This document shows, piece after piece, positions 21,133 to 32,840 of a stretch of DNA of 64,000 nt (position 1 is its first letter; every line of letters starts with the position of its first letter). The stretch covers positions 109,752,263 to 109,816,262 of the forward strand of contig CM054059.1 of assembly GCA_028641055.1 (NCBI GenBank), in the 5' to 3' direction. A program made the translations under genes and the position numbers. The notes beneath the pieces are model-generated. The model made no database searches, had not been told where the DNA came from, and saw nothing but the letters and a program-made list of their open reading frames with translations. Origin of the DNA: Alopecurus myosuroides. Taxonomy: Eukaryota; Streptophyta; Magnoliopsida; Poales; Poaceae.

Positions 21133-21925
21133 AGCATCTCTAGCATGCCCCTTAAAAATGGTCAAACGTGTAAAATAACCGACTTTTATAGTTTTAGTCA
21201 AAAAAACAGACCCAAACAAATCCCTTAAAATCGTTCGACCCTTCAACTTTTTTAAGGGGCACTATAAACACACGCCCCAGATCCTGTATATAAAGTTTCT
21301 GAGGCAATTCAGTGACCTAAATACCAGTCAACGCTAGCCATTGGGAAATTTTAGCGTCGATTCCACGGCGAGGAGACTCGATTCTGGTGTCAAACTTTGA
21401 TTCCTAACGAGGAGTTTTGATTCTGACCGATATTTTGCGAAATTGTGACCTGTGCACGCAGCCCCATGGAAGCACCTCCATGGCTAGTTTTCCCATGGGA
21501 GCATCTCCACGAGAGGAGGCGGGGATACCTGAGCCAGAGGGGCCAGGAAAGGGATTGAGCTGAACGGGGCTCGCTGTGCTCGCAACCCCATGGAAGCACC
21601 TCCATGGAAAAACTCCCCAATCGAAGCACCTTCACGGGAGGAGTTGGGTCGAGACGGGGGAGGCCTACGGTAGGAGGGATATGAGAGGGTCCAGGCGGGC
21701 AGGGGCGGCGATGGGAGCTGCAGTGCTTTCTCTTGGGGGCGCTCAGTTTGTGTAGCCACGTACAGACTCGTTGGGGAAGACGAAGAAAAGACGAGATAAT
21801 GTTTTATCGGTTGTTTTTACGGTTTCTGTTCTGCTGCAACATTTTTTGACCCATAAAAACTTGATTTTTACGCCCCTTATCCGCACTTAGGGGTCCGCGG
21901 GATAAAGGGTCTACTAGAGATGCTC
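21133..21925. mobile_element. PIF/Harbinger-like non-autonomous DNA transposon
   Basis: 793 bp flanked by TTA (21130-21132 and 21926-21928), the target duplication of PIF/Harbinger. The terminal inverted repeats begin GAGCATCTCTAG at both ends and extend imperfectly for about 24 bp. Two diverged direct copies of an ATGGAAGCACCTCCATGG-containing segment lie inside (about 21462-21490 and 21588-21616). No transposase is visible. Family assignment rests on TSD length and ends only. Confidence 0.7.
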
Positions 21926-21959
21926 TTATCAATTACCCACTCGAAGACGAGCATAAGTT

Positions 21960-21973
21960 AAGCGTGGGGATGC
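21960..21973 (+). other. polypurine tract of the gypsy-like element
   Basis: AAGCGTGGGGATGC lies directly before the 3' LTR start (TGATACGTTGC at 21974). Confidence 0.7.
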
Positions 21974-22562
21974 TGATACGTTGCAAACGTATCTATAATT
22001 TTTGATGCTACATGCTTGTTTTCTATCCAATACCGTTATGTTATTATCATGTTTTCACATGTTTCCCTTCGATTTCCGGATGTTTTCATAGACTAACCTA
22101 TTAACAAGATGCCCGAGGCCAGGTGCTATTTTATGTTGTTTTTCTATTTCATAAAAGTTCTGAAGGAAATATTATCGGAGAGAAATGAAAATCCACGGAA
22201 GGTTTGTTTACCCGGAACAAAGATGGAGTCTAAAGGAGACCCGGAGGGGAGCCATGGGGCCACCAGGAGGGTGCTAGGCGCCCCCCTAGGCTACGCCTAG
22301 TGGGCCCCTTGCCACTGCCTCACATCGCCTCTTCGCCTATATAATACCTTTAACTCTAAAAATATCGTGGACAGAGTTATTTTCCACGAAGCATACAAAG
22401 ATGCGTCATCACCTCAAAAGTCCAATCTAGGGCTTCTGGAGTCCTGCTCCGGCACCCCGCTGGAGGGGGAATCGTCACCGGAGGCCCCTACATCGCATGA
22501 TCGCCTCCGGACAGATGTGTGAGTAGTTCATCTCGGGATTACGGGTCCATAGCAGTAGCTAG
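21974..22562 (+). repeat. 3' LTR of the gypsy-like element, left part
   Basis: Opens TGATACGTTGCAAACG. It is interrupted after 22562 by the copia element, whose GCTAG duplication (22558-22562) marks the break. The LTR continues at 30513. Confidence 0.85.
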
Positions 22563-23892
22563 TGTTGGGAATATGCCCTAGAGGCAATCATGTATGATGT
22601 AATTCCCAATGTATTCATAAAGTTATTAAGTCGTCCTTGTTTTGAACATCTGATACATGTCATTGAATATGTGATTCGATTGTGGAACTATGTATTCATG
22701 TTGTTCATACTAGATTGTCCTTGGTCATTTAGGTTGTGCTTGAACACACACCCTAGACTAATGTGAGTGTTGGCTGATGACACGGTTCCACTTGTCATGG
22801 GCATGGTGATTCCATTCCAACGATCACTGACTTGGCTAAAGAGTTTAGCAAGTCGGACTGACCCACATTGAGATGCAACGAGCAAGTCGTCATTAGCATG
22901 TCTCAATCAATGTAATCCTTAGACATGAGGTTGTCGCACAATCCTAGTTGTGGATCACCGACTTAGGTTCTGTTAAACGCTGCTCTATGACAAGGCAGTT
23001 ATAAAGGCAGAGTTCGGGTCGAATGAGAAACAAACTGCGTGATGTGGATAATCAAGATGGGATTTTGGCCCTCCGAATGGAGAGATATTCTCTGGGCCCT
23101 CTCGAGTGATATGATTCAGGAAGCATGGCCATGCGCGACTCAGTTAAGTGTTAACTTTGTCTGTTGACTAAGAGTTAGTCAGATGAATCACATATCACGG
23201 ATCGAGAAGAGAGTCGAGCTATTTAAGGGATGACGATAAATCGCCTATAGTTCGACAAGGTATATCGTGAGGCAAAAGGGACTAAGATGTAAATCACATT
23301 GGAAGGTATGTCGTCATGACTCAATGGGACTTGGGAGTCGGCACGTTCTGCTAGGAGCCGCTACCGATTGATCGATTGAGAGTTGGACTCTAATCGTGTC
23401 CAAGTCGCCATGAGCCTGCAGGGTAGCACACTTAAGAGCGGGAGCCATTGTATTGGTCGGGTTGGACCCGAACCAGAAATGGACTGATTTGTGAGTCGGA
23501 CTCACAGAGGGAATGGGCCACAAGTGTTGTGAAGCCCATTACCATTCGCTATATAAAGAGGGGCGCAGGTTGCCCAGCGGGCACGTTAGTCCACACCCAT
23601 GCGTTGGGAACCCTAGCCCCACTCAGTCCAGCCATCGCACCGGACCTAGCAGTCCGCCGTCGGGGCTCCTCCTCGTACGTGTGGATACCGGCAGAGGTGT
23701 TGTACGTTCAGCACTTCGACGATCGCGGGATTGGATCGGCTGGATCGGATTGTGGGACTGCACTGCCCCGACGCGCTTCATCGATAATCCGCAACCGCGC
23801 GTCTAGTGGTAATCATCGTGGCCTTCTACCTCGGCTAGATCTTGGAAGCACCGCGTAGGAAAAAGTTTTGTTTATCTCTACGCGTTCCAACA
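22563..23892 (+). repeat. 5' LTR of copia element
   Basis: 1330 bp, opening TGTTGGGAATATGCCC and closing CGCGTTCCAACA, with TGTTGG/CCAACA inverted ends. The TATA box TATATAAA is at 23550-23557. Confidence 0.92.
23550..23557 (+). promoter_or_regulatory. TATA box of copia LTR
   Basis: TATATAAA in TTCGCTATATAAAGAGGGGC. The identical motif in the 3' LTR is at 30165-30172. Confidence 0.7.
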
Positions 23893-23893
23893 G

Positions 23894-23905
23894 TGGTATC
23901 AGAGC
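23894..23905 (+). other. primer binding site (initiator-Met tRNA)
   Basis: TGGTATCAGAGC, two bases after the LTR, complementary to the 3' end of initiator-Met tRNA as in most copia elements. Confidence 0.9.
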
Positions 23906-25199
23906 GGTAGCTTCTGGTATTAGGCCCGAGATCCGTACATATGAGATATGTAGTTAGCGTTAGATGTGATCTAATTGCTGTTTTGGTGGTCGGTCTATGA
24001 GATAGATCGGTTTTGTACAAGGTTGATTGGATAAATCGTACTCGGGGTTAATGGATGATCTGGTTTCCGTGATCATACTGCTAAGGTCGTGGAACAACTT
24101 ACCCCTACCGGTCGGTTTCTGCCATCGGGGTATACCGTGACACATAAATCCAGTTGCGGTGATCGAAGATCAAAGAGTTTGATCGAATCGGAATACAGAT
24201 CAGATTTGGGTAAAATCGTTTTATCCGATGAAGAAATCCATGATCGGGATGCAGATGAGACCGCCGGCTTCGCCCTGTCGTAGCGCCTTAGATGTCGTTG
24301 CGAGTTTCACAACGCCGGTAGATATCGTATTTATGCATAACTTGTTTTTGCAGGAAGTTGTGAATGGTATGGCTTATGTGCATGTGATGTGTGTAATCCA
24401 TACATGATCTGCGTATCATGTTTTTGTCAGCTGGCTGGAGCCTAGGTGCTGTCATTTTATTGTATACCGGCCTGCGTGTCAGATTCTCTATGTAAATTTT
24501 CATTTACTAGCTAATGTAGCTTGTTGGAGAACCCGGAAGGCATGCAAGTCGATGTACAAGTCGGCTACATGGAGTAAGATGGCACGTGACAAGAGTTGGC
24601 ACGAGTCGACTTACAAGCTTCGTGGAGATGGAGATCACCATGAAGAGAGCCATACCATTTCACATTATAATTGCTTTATTTGTGTTATTGTTATGTCTCT
24701 ATTTACCTCTATTTAGATAGTTGGTAGATTTTAATCCCTCAAAGAAGGTCTAGTCGGTCGCCCCGCCAGTGTTGCACCATCACAAGTCGGACATTCTTGG
24801 TAGTGGGCTCATAAAATTGAGGTGCTACCAATTCTTTTCGGTTAGGTGGGTTTGAGTCGGACTCTTACAAGCAGAAGCACTTGATAATCTAGATGAGTCC
24901 ATCACAACGGTTGTGGGGCTCGGGGCGAGGTAGGTTGGGAGCCGGGGCATGTGATGTCACCCAACTAACAGGAGTCGTATTGGATACGATTGGCAAGGTG
25001 TTGCCTACCTAGATCACTTGACGGCTAGCGGTGATGCTAAAGCTCACTAGTCGGCTTGCTTATTTAGGATCTTGAATCACTTAGCAACCATCGGAGGGAT
25101 GTTGGTTCTAGTGGGAGCATAAGTATTAAAGCGTTTAATATGCCTGCTCTTTTATGAATACATGTCTTAAGTGTTTTGCATATTTTCTGTTGTAGATCA
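23906..25199 (+). other. copia leader, untranslated
   Basis: About 1.3 kb between primer site and gag ATG with no coding frame. A long leader is normal for this group and usually holds packaging and dimerisation signals, but none can be placed here. Confidence 0.6.
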
Positions 25200-26156
25200 A
25201 TGGCACCTAGCAACCTTCCTCAGTTGTCCACTTTTACGTTGAGGTCAATCCCAGAGAAAGATAAGCTTAATGGAACTAATTTCACCAATTGGTATCGTAA
25301 TCTGAGGATAGTCCTCAAGCATGACAAGAAAGAACATGTTCTAGAAACTCCACTTCCAGAAGAGCCTGATGACGATGCGACTGCCACTGTCATGAATGCC
25401 TACCGTAAGACTAGAGATGAGTCTACGGAAATTAGCTGTCTTATGCTTGCACACATGGAACCGGACTTGCAGCAGCAGTTCAAGAATGTTGAGGCCTACG
25501 ATATGATCGAAAGCCTCAAAAGTATGTTCCAGGCTCAGGCAAAGACCGAGAGGTATCAAGTCTCTCAAGCTTTGCTAGGCTGTAAGCTGAAAGATGGCGA
25601 TCCACTGAGTCCGCATGTAATCAAGATGATTGGTTATATTCAGTCTCTGGATCGGCTGGGCTTCCCAATTAACGAAGAGTTCGCTACTGATATAATTCTG
25701 AACTCTCTTCCTAGTGGGTATGGTCCATTCATCTCGAACTACCATATGCATGGTATGGATAAGAGTATCACTGAATTACATGGGATGCTCAAAACGGCAG
25801 AGGTTGATATCAAGAAAGGCGCTAGTCAAGTGTTGATGGTGCAGAATAAGGCTAAGTTCAAGAAGAGTTCTTGGACTAAGAAGAAGAAGGATAAGTCAGG
25901 AGGTAGCGCCCATGGCCCTGTCCAGAGTGCTTCCTCAAAGACTAATCCATCTCCTACAGTCGGAGCCAATTGCTTCTATTGCAAGCAAGATGGCCACTGG
26001 AAGAGGAACTGCACCAAGTATTTGGCTGACAGAGCCAAGAGTGGAGGTGTGACTTCCAACTCAGGTACGCTTGTGTGCAATGTTATAGACATTTATCTTG
26101 CTGATGCGCCTAATAGTTCTTGGGTATATGATACCGGATCAGTTATTCACATATGA
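25200..26156 (+). CDS. copia gag with start of protease
   Basis: The ATG at 25200 (MAPSNLPQLSTFTLRSIPEK) opens a 318-codon frame. The N-terminal part (LNGTNFTNWYRNLRIVL, LPSGYGPFISNYHM) is copia-type gag. A CCHC zinc knuckle, CFYCKQDGHWKRNC, lies at about 25971-26012 and follows a lysine-rich stretch (KKSSWTKKKKDK). The frame then enters protease, whose active site DTGS is seen in SSWVYDTGSVIHI. It stops at TGA 26154-26156, where a cysteine codon would fit, and the same frame continues downstream. The stop would prevent synthesis of integrase and RT but leaves a complete gag, so this copy might still supply capsid protein. Confidence 0.85.
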   Translation: MAPSNLPQLSTFTLRSIPEKDKLNGTNFTNWYRNLRIVLKHDKKEHVLETPLPEEPDDDATATVMNAYRKTRDESTEISCLMLAHMEPDLQQQFKNVEAYDMIESLKSMFQAQAKTERYQVSQALLGCKLKDGDPLSPHVIKMIGYIQSLDRLGFPINEEFATDIILNSLPSGYGPFISNYHMHGMDKSITELHGMLKTAEVDIKKGASQVLMVQNKAKFKKSSWTKKKKDKSGGSAHGPVQSASSKTNPSPTVGANCFYCKQDGHWKRNCTKYLADRAKSGGVTSNSGTLVCNVIDIYLADAPNSSWVYDTGSVIHI

Positions 26157-27028
26157 AACTCGTTGCAGGGACTGGTAAGAACTAGGAGTGTGGCAATAGG
26201 AGAGGTTGATATTCGGGTCGGCAACAAGGCGAGAGTCGCTGCGTTGGAAGTCGGCACGATGCAACTTCATTTACCATCAGGATTTTTAATGGAGCTAAAT
26301 AATTGTTATTATGTTCCAGTGCTTAGTCGAAACATTATTTCCGCCTCATGTTTGATGAGACAAGGTTATGAGTCGAATATTAAGAATAATGGTTGTTCTT
26401 TATATTTGAAAGATATGTTTCATGGCTTTGCACCCGTTCAGAACGGGTTATTTATTTTAAATCTTGATAGTGAATCATTCTATAACATAAATGTTAAAAG
26501 GTTGAAACCAAATGATCTGAATATGACTTACTTTTGGCACTGTCGGCTTGGTCATATAAGTTGGAAGCGCATGAAGAAGCTCCATGATGATGGACTTCTA
26601 ACTTCGTTCGACTTAGAGTCATTCGAGACATGCGAATCATGCCTACTAGGCAAAATGACCAAGACACCTTTTGCAAGGAGTTGTGAAAGAGCGTCCGACT
26701 TGTTGGAACTAATACATAGTGATGTATGTGGTCCAATGAGCACGACAGCCAGAGGTGGTTATGAGTACTTCATTACCTTCACTGATGATTTGAGTAGGTA
26801 TGGATATATCTATTTAATGAAACACAAGTCGGAAGCCTTTGAAAAGTTCAAGGAATTCCAGAGTGAGGTACAGAATCAGCTCGGCAAGAAAATAAAGTTT
26901 CTACGGTCGGACCGTGGAGGCGAGTACATGAGCCATGAGTTTGATGACCATCTAAAGAGTTGTGGAATAGTTCCTCAACTTACTCCGCCGGGTACACCGC
27001 AGAGAAACGGTGTGTATCAGAACGGATA
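26157..27028 (+). pseudogene. copia protease C-terminal part and integrase
   Basis: This is in the same frame as gag, after the premature TGA. The integrase zinc-binding module HCRLGH...CESC is at about 26537-26645. The core follows with HSDVCGPM (first Asp), SDRGGEYMSHEF (second Asp) and then the NGV-SER region that carries the catalytic Glu. At about 27013-27016 two extra bases turn GTGTCAG into GTGTATCAG. This shifts the frame and produces a stop at 27027-27029. The downstream frame resumes with SERINRTLLDMVRSMM. Confidence 0.85.
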
Positions 27029-29143
27029 AATCGGACCTTGTTGGACATGGTACGATCAATGATGAGTCAAACAGATCTACCTTTATCATTTTGGGGTTAT
27101 TGTCTAGAAACTGCAGCGTTCACACTAAACAGAGTACCATCAAAGTCGGTAGAGAAGACACCACATGAGATGTGGACTGGCAAGAGGCCAAGTTTGTCTT
27201 TTCTTAAGATTTGGGGTTGTGAAGCATTTGTCAAGCGACTTCAGTCGGACAAGCTCACGCCCAAGTCGGATAAGTGTATTTTCGTGGGGTATCCGAGGGA
27301 AACCTTGGGGTACTACTTCTACAACCGGGAAGAGGGCAAAGTGTTTGTCGCTCGGAATGGTGTCTTCCTTGAGAAAGAGTTTCTCAGTCGGGGAGTCAGT
27401 GGGAGCACAGTGCAACTCGAAGAAATTCGAGAGGAACCGGCTAGGGGCGAGTCGGCGAACGCCTTGGAGGCTGAGCCGGTCGTGGTACCTACACCGGTAA
27501 CAGCACCTGAAACACGGAGATCTACCAGATTACAAAATGCTCGTGATGTTTTACTGTTAGACAGTAATGATCTGGCAACTTATTCGGAAGCGATGGTGGG
27601 ATCTGATTCCGAGTCATGGCTTGGAGCCATGAGATCCGAGTTAAAGTCCATGGATGAAAACCAAGTTTGGAATTTGGTTGATCTGCCTGACGGTGCAAGA
27701 CCCGTCGAGTGCAAATGGGTCTTTAAGAAGAAAATTGATATGGATGGAAATGTTTCCGTCTATAAAGCACGACTTGTCGCGAAGGGGTTCCGACAGGTTC
27801 AAGGAGTTGACTACGACGAGACCTTCTCGCCTGTAGCGATGCTTAAATCAATTCGGATCATGTTAGCCATAGCAGCCTATTTCGACTATGAGATATGGCA
27901 GATGGATGTCAAGACGGCTTTCCTTAATGGAAATTTATCTGAGGACGTGTATATGATACAGCCCGAAGGTTTTGTCGATCCGGCTAATGCTGACAAGGTA
28001 TGCAAGCTTCACAAATCCATTTATGGGTTGAAGCAAGCATCTCGGAGTTGGAACATTCGCTTTGATGAGGTAGTCAAATCGTTTGGCTTCATCAAGAGAG
28101 ATCATGATTCTTGTTTATACAAGAAGTTTAGTGGGAGCAAAGTAAATTTTCTAATCTTATATGTGGATGACATATTACTGATTGGAAATGATGTCATGAT
28201 GTTGCAAGAGACCAAAGAGTCATTGGAAAGGAGTTTCTCAATGAAGGATTTGGGTGAGGCGACTTACATATTAGGAATCAGGATCTATAGAGATAGATCA
28301 AGGCGGCTCATTGGATTGAGTCAAAGTACATATATGGACAAAGTTTTGAAGAAATTCAAAATGGAAGAGTCCAAGAAGGGATTCTTGCCGATGTCCCATG
28401 GCATAAAACTTAGCAAGACTCAGTGTCCTTCGACGACTGATGAGCGAAGTCGGATGAGTGTGATCCCGTATGCTTCGGCAATCAGATCCATCATGTATGC
28501 CATGATTTGTACTAGGCCAGATGTTTCCTATGCTCTAAGTGTTACGAGAAGATACCAGGCTGACCCTGGCGAAGCCCACTGGACAGCGGTTAAAAACATC
28601 CTTAATTACTTGAGAAGGACTAAGGAAATATTCCTAGTTTATGGAGGTGATGAGGAATTCAGTGTAAAGGGTTACACAGATGCGAGTTATCTCACCGACT
28701 CAGATGATTCTCGTTCGCAATCTGGATACGTGTTCGTAATGAACGGAGGAGCTGTGAGCTGGAAGAGTTCCAAGCAAGATACGGTGTCTGCATCCACAAC
28801 AGAGGCTGAGTATATAGCTGCCTCAGAGGCGGCAAAGGAAGTTGTTTGGATCAGGAACCTCCTGATAGATCTTGGTGTGGTTCAGGGCGCGTCCAATCCT
28901 TTGGACGTATATTGTGACAACAATGGTGCTATCGCACAAGTCAAGGAACCTAGACAACACCAGAAGAACAAACATATACTCATGCGGTACCACCTCATTC
29001 GCCAGTTTGTCGAACAAGGTGATATCAAGTTATGCAAAGTACACACGGATGCAAAAATTGCAGATCCGTTGACAAATGCGCTACCACAGCCTAAGCATGA
29101 GGCGCATACGAGAGGTATGGGCATTAGATGCCTAGGCATATGA
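27017..29143 (+). pseudogene. copia integrase C terminus, reverse transcriptase and RNase H
   Basis: An uninterrupted frame of about 709 codons after the 2-bp insertion. The integrase C-terminal part continues to about 27500 (WTGKRPSLSFLKIWGCEAFV). Reverse transcriptase shows KWVFKKKIDMDG, ARLVAKGF, QMDVKTAFLNG and the catalytic YVDD at 28160-28171. RNase H shows GYTDASYLTDSDD, SASTTEAEYIAASEAA and the DNNGAIA region. It ends with TGA at 29141-29143. All catalytic motifs are intact, so this half of pol looks functional apart from lacking a start. It supports a recently active element. Confidence 0.88.
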
Positions 29144-29166
29144 TGCCAGGATGATTGACTCTAGTG

Positions 29167-29178
29167 CAAGTGGGAGAC
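29167..29178 (+). other. polypurine tract of copia element
   Basis: AAGTGGGAGAC with its 5' context GACTCTAGTGC, immediately before the 3' LTR. The same sequence precedes the 3' LTR of the Angela-like element at 54393. Confidence 0.85.
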
Positions 29179-30507
29179 TGTTGGGAATATGCCCTAGAGG
29201 CAATCATGTATGATGTAATTCCCAATGTATTCATAAAGTTATTAAGTCGTCCTTGTTTTGAACATCTGATACATGTCATTGAATATGTGATTCGATTGTG
29301 GAACTATGTATTCATGTTGTTCATACTAGATTGTCCTTGGTCATTTAGGTTGTGCTGAACACACACCCTAGACTAATGTGAGTGTTGGCTGATGACACGG
29401 TTCCACTTGTCATGGGCATGGTGATGCCATTCCAACGATCACTGACTTGGCTAAAGAGTTTAGCAAGTCGGACTGACCCACATTGAGATTCAACGAGCAA
29501 GTCGTCATTTGCATGTCCCAATCAATGTAATCCTTAGACCTAAGGTTGTTGCACAATCCGAGTTGTGGATCACCGACTTAGGTTATGTTAAACGCTGCTC
29601 TATGACAAGGCAGTTATAAAGGCAGAGTTCGGGTCGAATGAGAAACAAGCTGCGTGATGTGGATAATCAAGATGGGATTTTGGCCCTCCGAATGGGGAGA
29701 TATTCTCTGGGCCCTCTCGAGTGATATGATTCAGGAAGCATGGCCATGCGCGACTCAGTTAAGTGTTAACTGTGTCCGTTGACTAAGAGTTAGTCAGATG
29801 AATCACATATCACGGATCGAGAAGAGAGTCGAGCTATTTAAGGGATGACGATAAATCGCCTATAGTTCGACAAGGTATATCGTGAGGCAAAAGGGACTAA
29901 GATGTAAATCATATTGGAAGGTATGTCGTCATGACTCAATGGGACTTGGGAGTCGGCACGTTCTGCTAGGAGCCGCTACCAATTGATCGATTGAGAGTTG
30001 GACTCTAATCGTGTCCAAGTCGCCATGAGCCTGCAGGGTCGCACACTTAAGAGCGGGAGCAATTGTATTGGTCGGGTTGGACCCGAACCGGAAATGGACT
30101 GATTTGTGAGTCGGACTCACAGAGGAAATGGGCCACAAGTGTTGTGAAGCCCATTACCATTCGCTATATAAAGAGGGGCGCAGGTTGCCCAGCGGGCACA
30201 TTAGTCCACTCCCATGCGTTGGGAACCCTAGCCCCACTCAGTCCAGCCGTCGCACCGGGCCTAGCAGTCCGCCGTCGGATCTCCTCCTCGTACGTGTGGA
30301 TACCGGCAGAGGTGATGTACGTTCAGCACTTCGACGATCGCGGGATTGGATCGGCTGGATCGGATCGTGGGACTGCACTTCCCCGACGCGTTTCATCGAT
30401 AATCAGCAACCGCGTGTCTAGTGGTAATCATCGTGGCCTTATACCTCGGCTAGATCTTGGAAGCACCGCGTAGGAAAAAGTTTTGTTTATCTCTACGCGT
30501 TCCAGCA
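29179..30507 (+). repeat. 3' LTR of copia element
   Basis: 1329 bp, TGTTGGGAATATG to TTCCAGCA. It differs from the 5' LTR by about 33 substitutions and one single-base indel. Confidence 0.92.
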
Positions 30508-30512
30508 GCTAG

Positions 30513-31564
30513 ATGGTTGTTCTCTCCCTATGCCTCCATGTTTACAATCTCGTGAGCTTCCTCACATGATCGATACCACCGTTATGTAATTTTGCATGTT
30601 GTGTTTGCTAGGATCCGATGAACCATGAGATTATGATTATTATTTTCATGTCAATCTGAGATGCTTCACTTATATTTGTAGAGAGTTTTAATCTTGTCTT
30701 GCAATGCTCTCCGGTGTTTATGCTTACCTTGGCCACGTAGTTGTTTTCACCTCCAAGAGAGGGTTTATATGATAGATAGTGGGTTCATGCTTTCTTGTTG
30801 CCTACGCTTGAGTGACATAAACATGCGGGGGGTGGATGTGTTGTTGCCCCTAGGGAGAAAACAACGATGCTCTTGTCTACGGATAAGAACCACTTCTTAC
30901 ATTACGTATTGTTATTAATGCATTTGTATGTTGCACACATATGAATCACTTCGTTTCTACAACTTAATACCGAGGGATTTTATGGACGCTTTCTTAAGGT
31001 GGACTTTTAGATATGGATGCATGCTGGATAGCGGTCCATATGCCTTGACGTAATTCATACAATGTTTGAACCCGTGAACTATATCTTGTCACAATATTAT
31101 TGTTATACGTTCATGATTTGTCAATTTTCTAATTGTAGTTTGTTCACCCAGCATGTTTGTTTTCTTTGGAGAGACACCACTAGTGAACCTATGGCACCTG
31201 GTCCTATTTTCCTCATATTTTCAACCTTGTTTTAAACACTTTTCATCATTACTTCCTTGTTGTACCATTTTTACTTTTATTACTTTCCAAGACCCTATAC
31301 GTTTAATTCTCATGTTTTCAGCAAGACCGGAAGATTGAAAACCTTCCAAAAAGTTGGGGGCAAGAGAGAGTTTGTGCTTGTGTGCTGGTTCCACGCTTGA
31401 TCAACATTGATAATCGGCGTCGTTGATACAAGTAACATTCTTCAACACTACGAAGTCCTACTGTTTTGATAAACTTTGGTTCCACACTCAGGAAAACTTA
31501 CACTAGACTACATCATACCTTCCGCTTGGGGTCTCCCAACGAGCATGTGATCACGTCAGCATCA
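30513..31564 (+). repeat. 3' LTR of the gypsy-like element, right part
   Basis: The LTR continues after the copia insertion (the GCTAG at 30508-30512 is the duplicated target) and ends GTCAGCATCA. With 21974-22562 it sums to 1641 bp, the length of the 5' LTR. Confidence 0.85.
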
Positions 31565-31569
31565 AGTAC

Positions 31570-32809
31570 CTCATCTAATTGATAAAGGGGTTGCAATTTT
31601 CCAACATGCCGATGATACAATTCTCTTTGTGCAAGATGATGTGTAGAAAGTTAGACACTTTAAGCTCATCATTTATGTTTTTGAGGCAATGTCTGGCTTG
31701 AAAATTAACTTCCTCAAGAATGAGGTGCTTCTGGTCCTTGAGTATGGTGAAAAGTGTATCTTTTATGCATATAGGCTTGCCTGTTAGACTGGCACATGGC
31801 CTATGAAGTATCTTGGAGTCCCTATTTGTGGCTCTAGGTTACATATGGCTGATTTCACTCCCGTGAGAGAGAAGTTGGGAAAATTCCTTGAAGGTTGGAA
31901 GGGGAACAACTCATAAATTGGGGGGAGGTACATCCTGATATAGTCCTCCCTTAGTGGGGTGCCCATTTATACCATGTCCATGTACCTGCTTCATGGGTCA
32001 TGCATTGAGGATTTGACTAGTATCATGAGAAAGTTCTTCTGGTAAGGAAATGCCACTAGAAAAAAAAAATACTACCTCGTCATGTGGCCCATCACCAATA
32101 AGCTAGAAAAAGGGGGCTTGGGTATTAAGAACCTAAAACTTTTCACTATCAGTTTACTGTGTAAGTGCTGGTGGAGATTGGAAAAGGAGGATGGACTTTG
32201 GCAGAGCTTGGTTAGAGCAAAATTAAAATTACTCATGGTGTTTCGAGGGTGAGATGAAGCCAAATGATTTACCTATCTGGGAAGATTTGCTAAAAGTTAA
32301 GAACATTTATATCCAGGGGAGAATGATGGTGATTGGTGATGGAAAAGCAACAGACTTCTGCCATGACAGTTGGTGTGGAAATGAACCCCTTTGTGGTAAA
32401 TTCCCACAACTATTTAATATCTGCAATCAGAAGGAGTGCACCATTAGAGAAGTGTGGGAGGGGAATTGACCTCTTAGCTTTAGGAGATGTCTTGACCCAA
32501 TGATGCAAAATCAACTGGACAATTTGAGGAATATTCTTACTAGTGTGGCTATTGGACATGATAGAGATAGGCCTACATTGAAATACACAAAATCTAGGGC
32601 TTTGACGGTTAAATCTATGTAAAATAAGATGTCCTCTCATGCCATTGATAGATCGTTTGGTCAACTCTGGAAAGCCAAGATCGCTTTGAAGATCAAAATT
32701 TGGCTTTGGCTAATCTGGCATAATTCCATTGCTACCAAAGATAATATGAAAAAAAAGAAAATGGGCGGGTATTTTTCGTGCAGATCTTGCCCTGATCCTG
32801 TTTACATTT

Positions 32810-32840
<31 letters not shown>

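Larger units (their letters stand above)
22563..30507 (+). mobile_element. near-intact BARE/Angela-like Ty1/copia retrotransposon
   Basis: 7945 bp with two LTRs (22563-23892 and 29179-30507), an initiator-Met primer site, a gag-pol region and a polypurine tract, flanked by a perfect GCTAG duplication (22558-22562 and 30508-30512). Domain order is gag, protease, integrase, reverse transcriptase, RNase H. I count about 33 substitutions and one indel between the LTRs, about 2.5 percent. At the commonly used 1.3e-8 substitutions per site per year that is about 1 million years. Only two disabling lesions are visible in about 3.9 kb of coding sequence. Confidence 0.92.
12158..31564 (+). mobile_element. 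non-autonomous gypsy-like LTR element carrying three later insertions
   Basis: Flanked by a perfect AGTAC duplication (12153-12157 and 31565-31569). The 5' LTR is 12158-13798 and the 3' LTR is 21974-22562 plus 30513-31564, both 1641 bp once the nested copia is removed. A tRNA-Asp-like primer site lies at 13810 and a polypurine tract at 21960-21973. The interior keeps only a decayed ORF (14054-15173) and long noncoding sequence, with no reverse transcriptase or integrase. It is interrupted by a Tat fragment (15999-19774), a Harbinger-like element (21133-21925) and a copia element in the 3' LTR (22563-30507). The LTRs differ by roughly 10 percent where compared, so it is the oldest dated insertion here. 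Confidence 0.85.

Noticed and set aside
23448..23858. 136-codon frame, repeated at 30063-30473
   Set aside because: Both copies lie in the paired LTRs of the copia element at the same offset, with changes that are not codon-conserving. LTR noise, not a gene.
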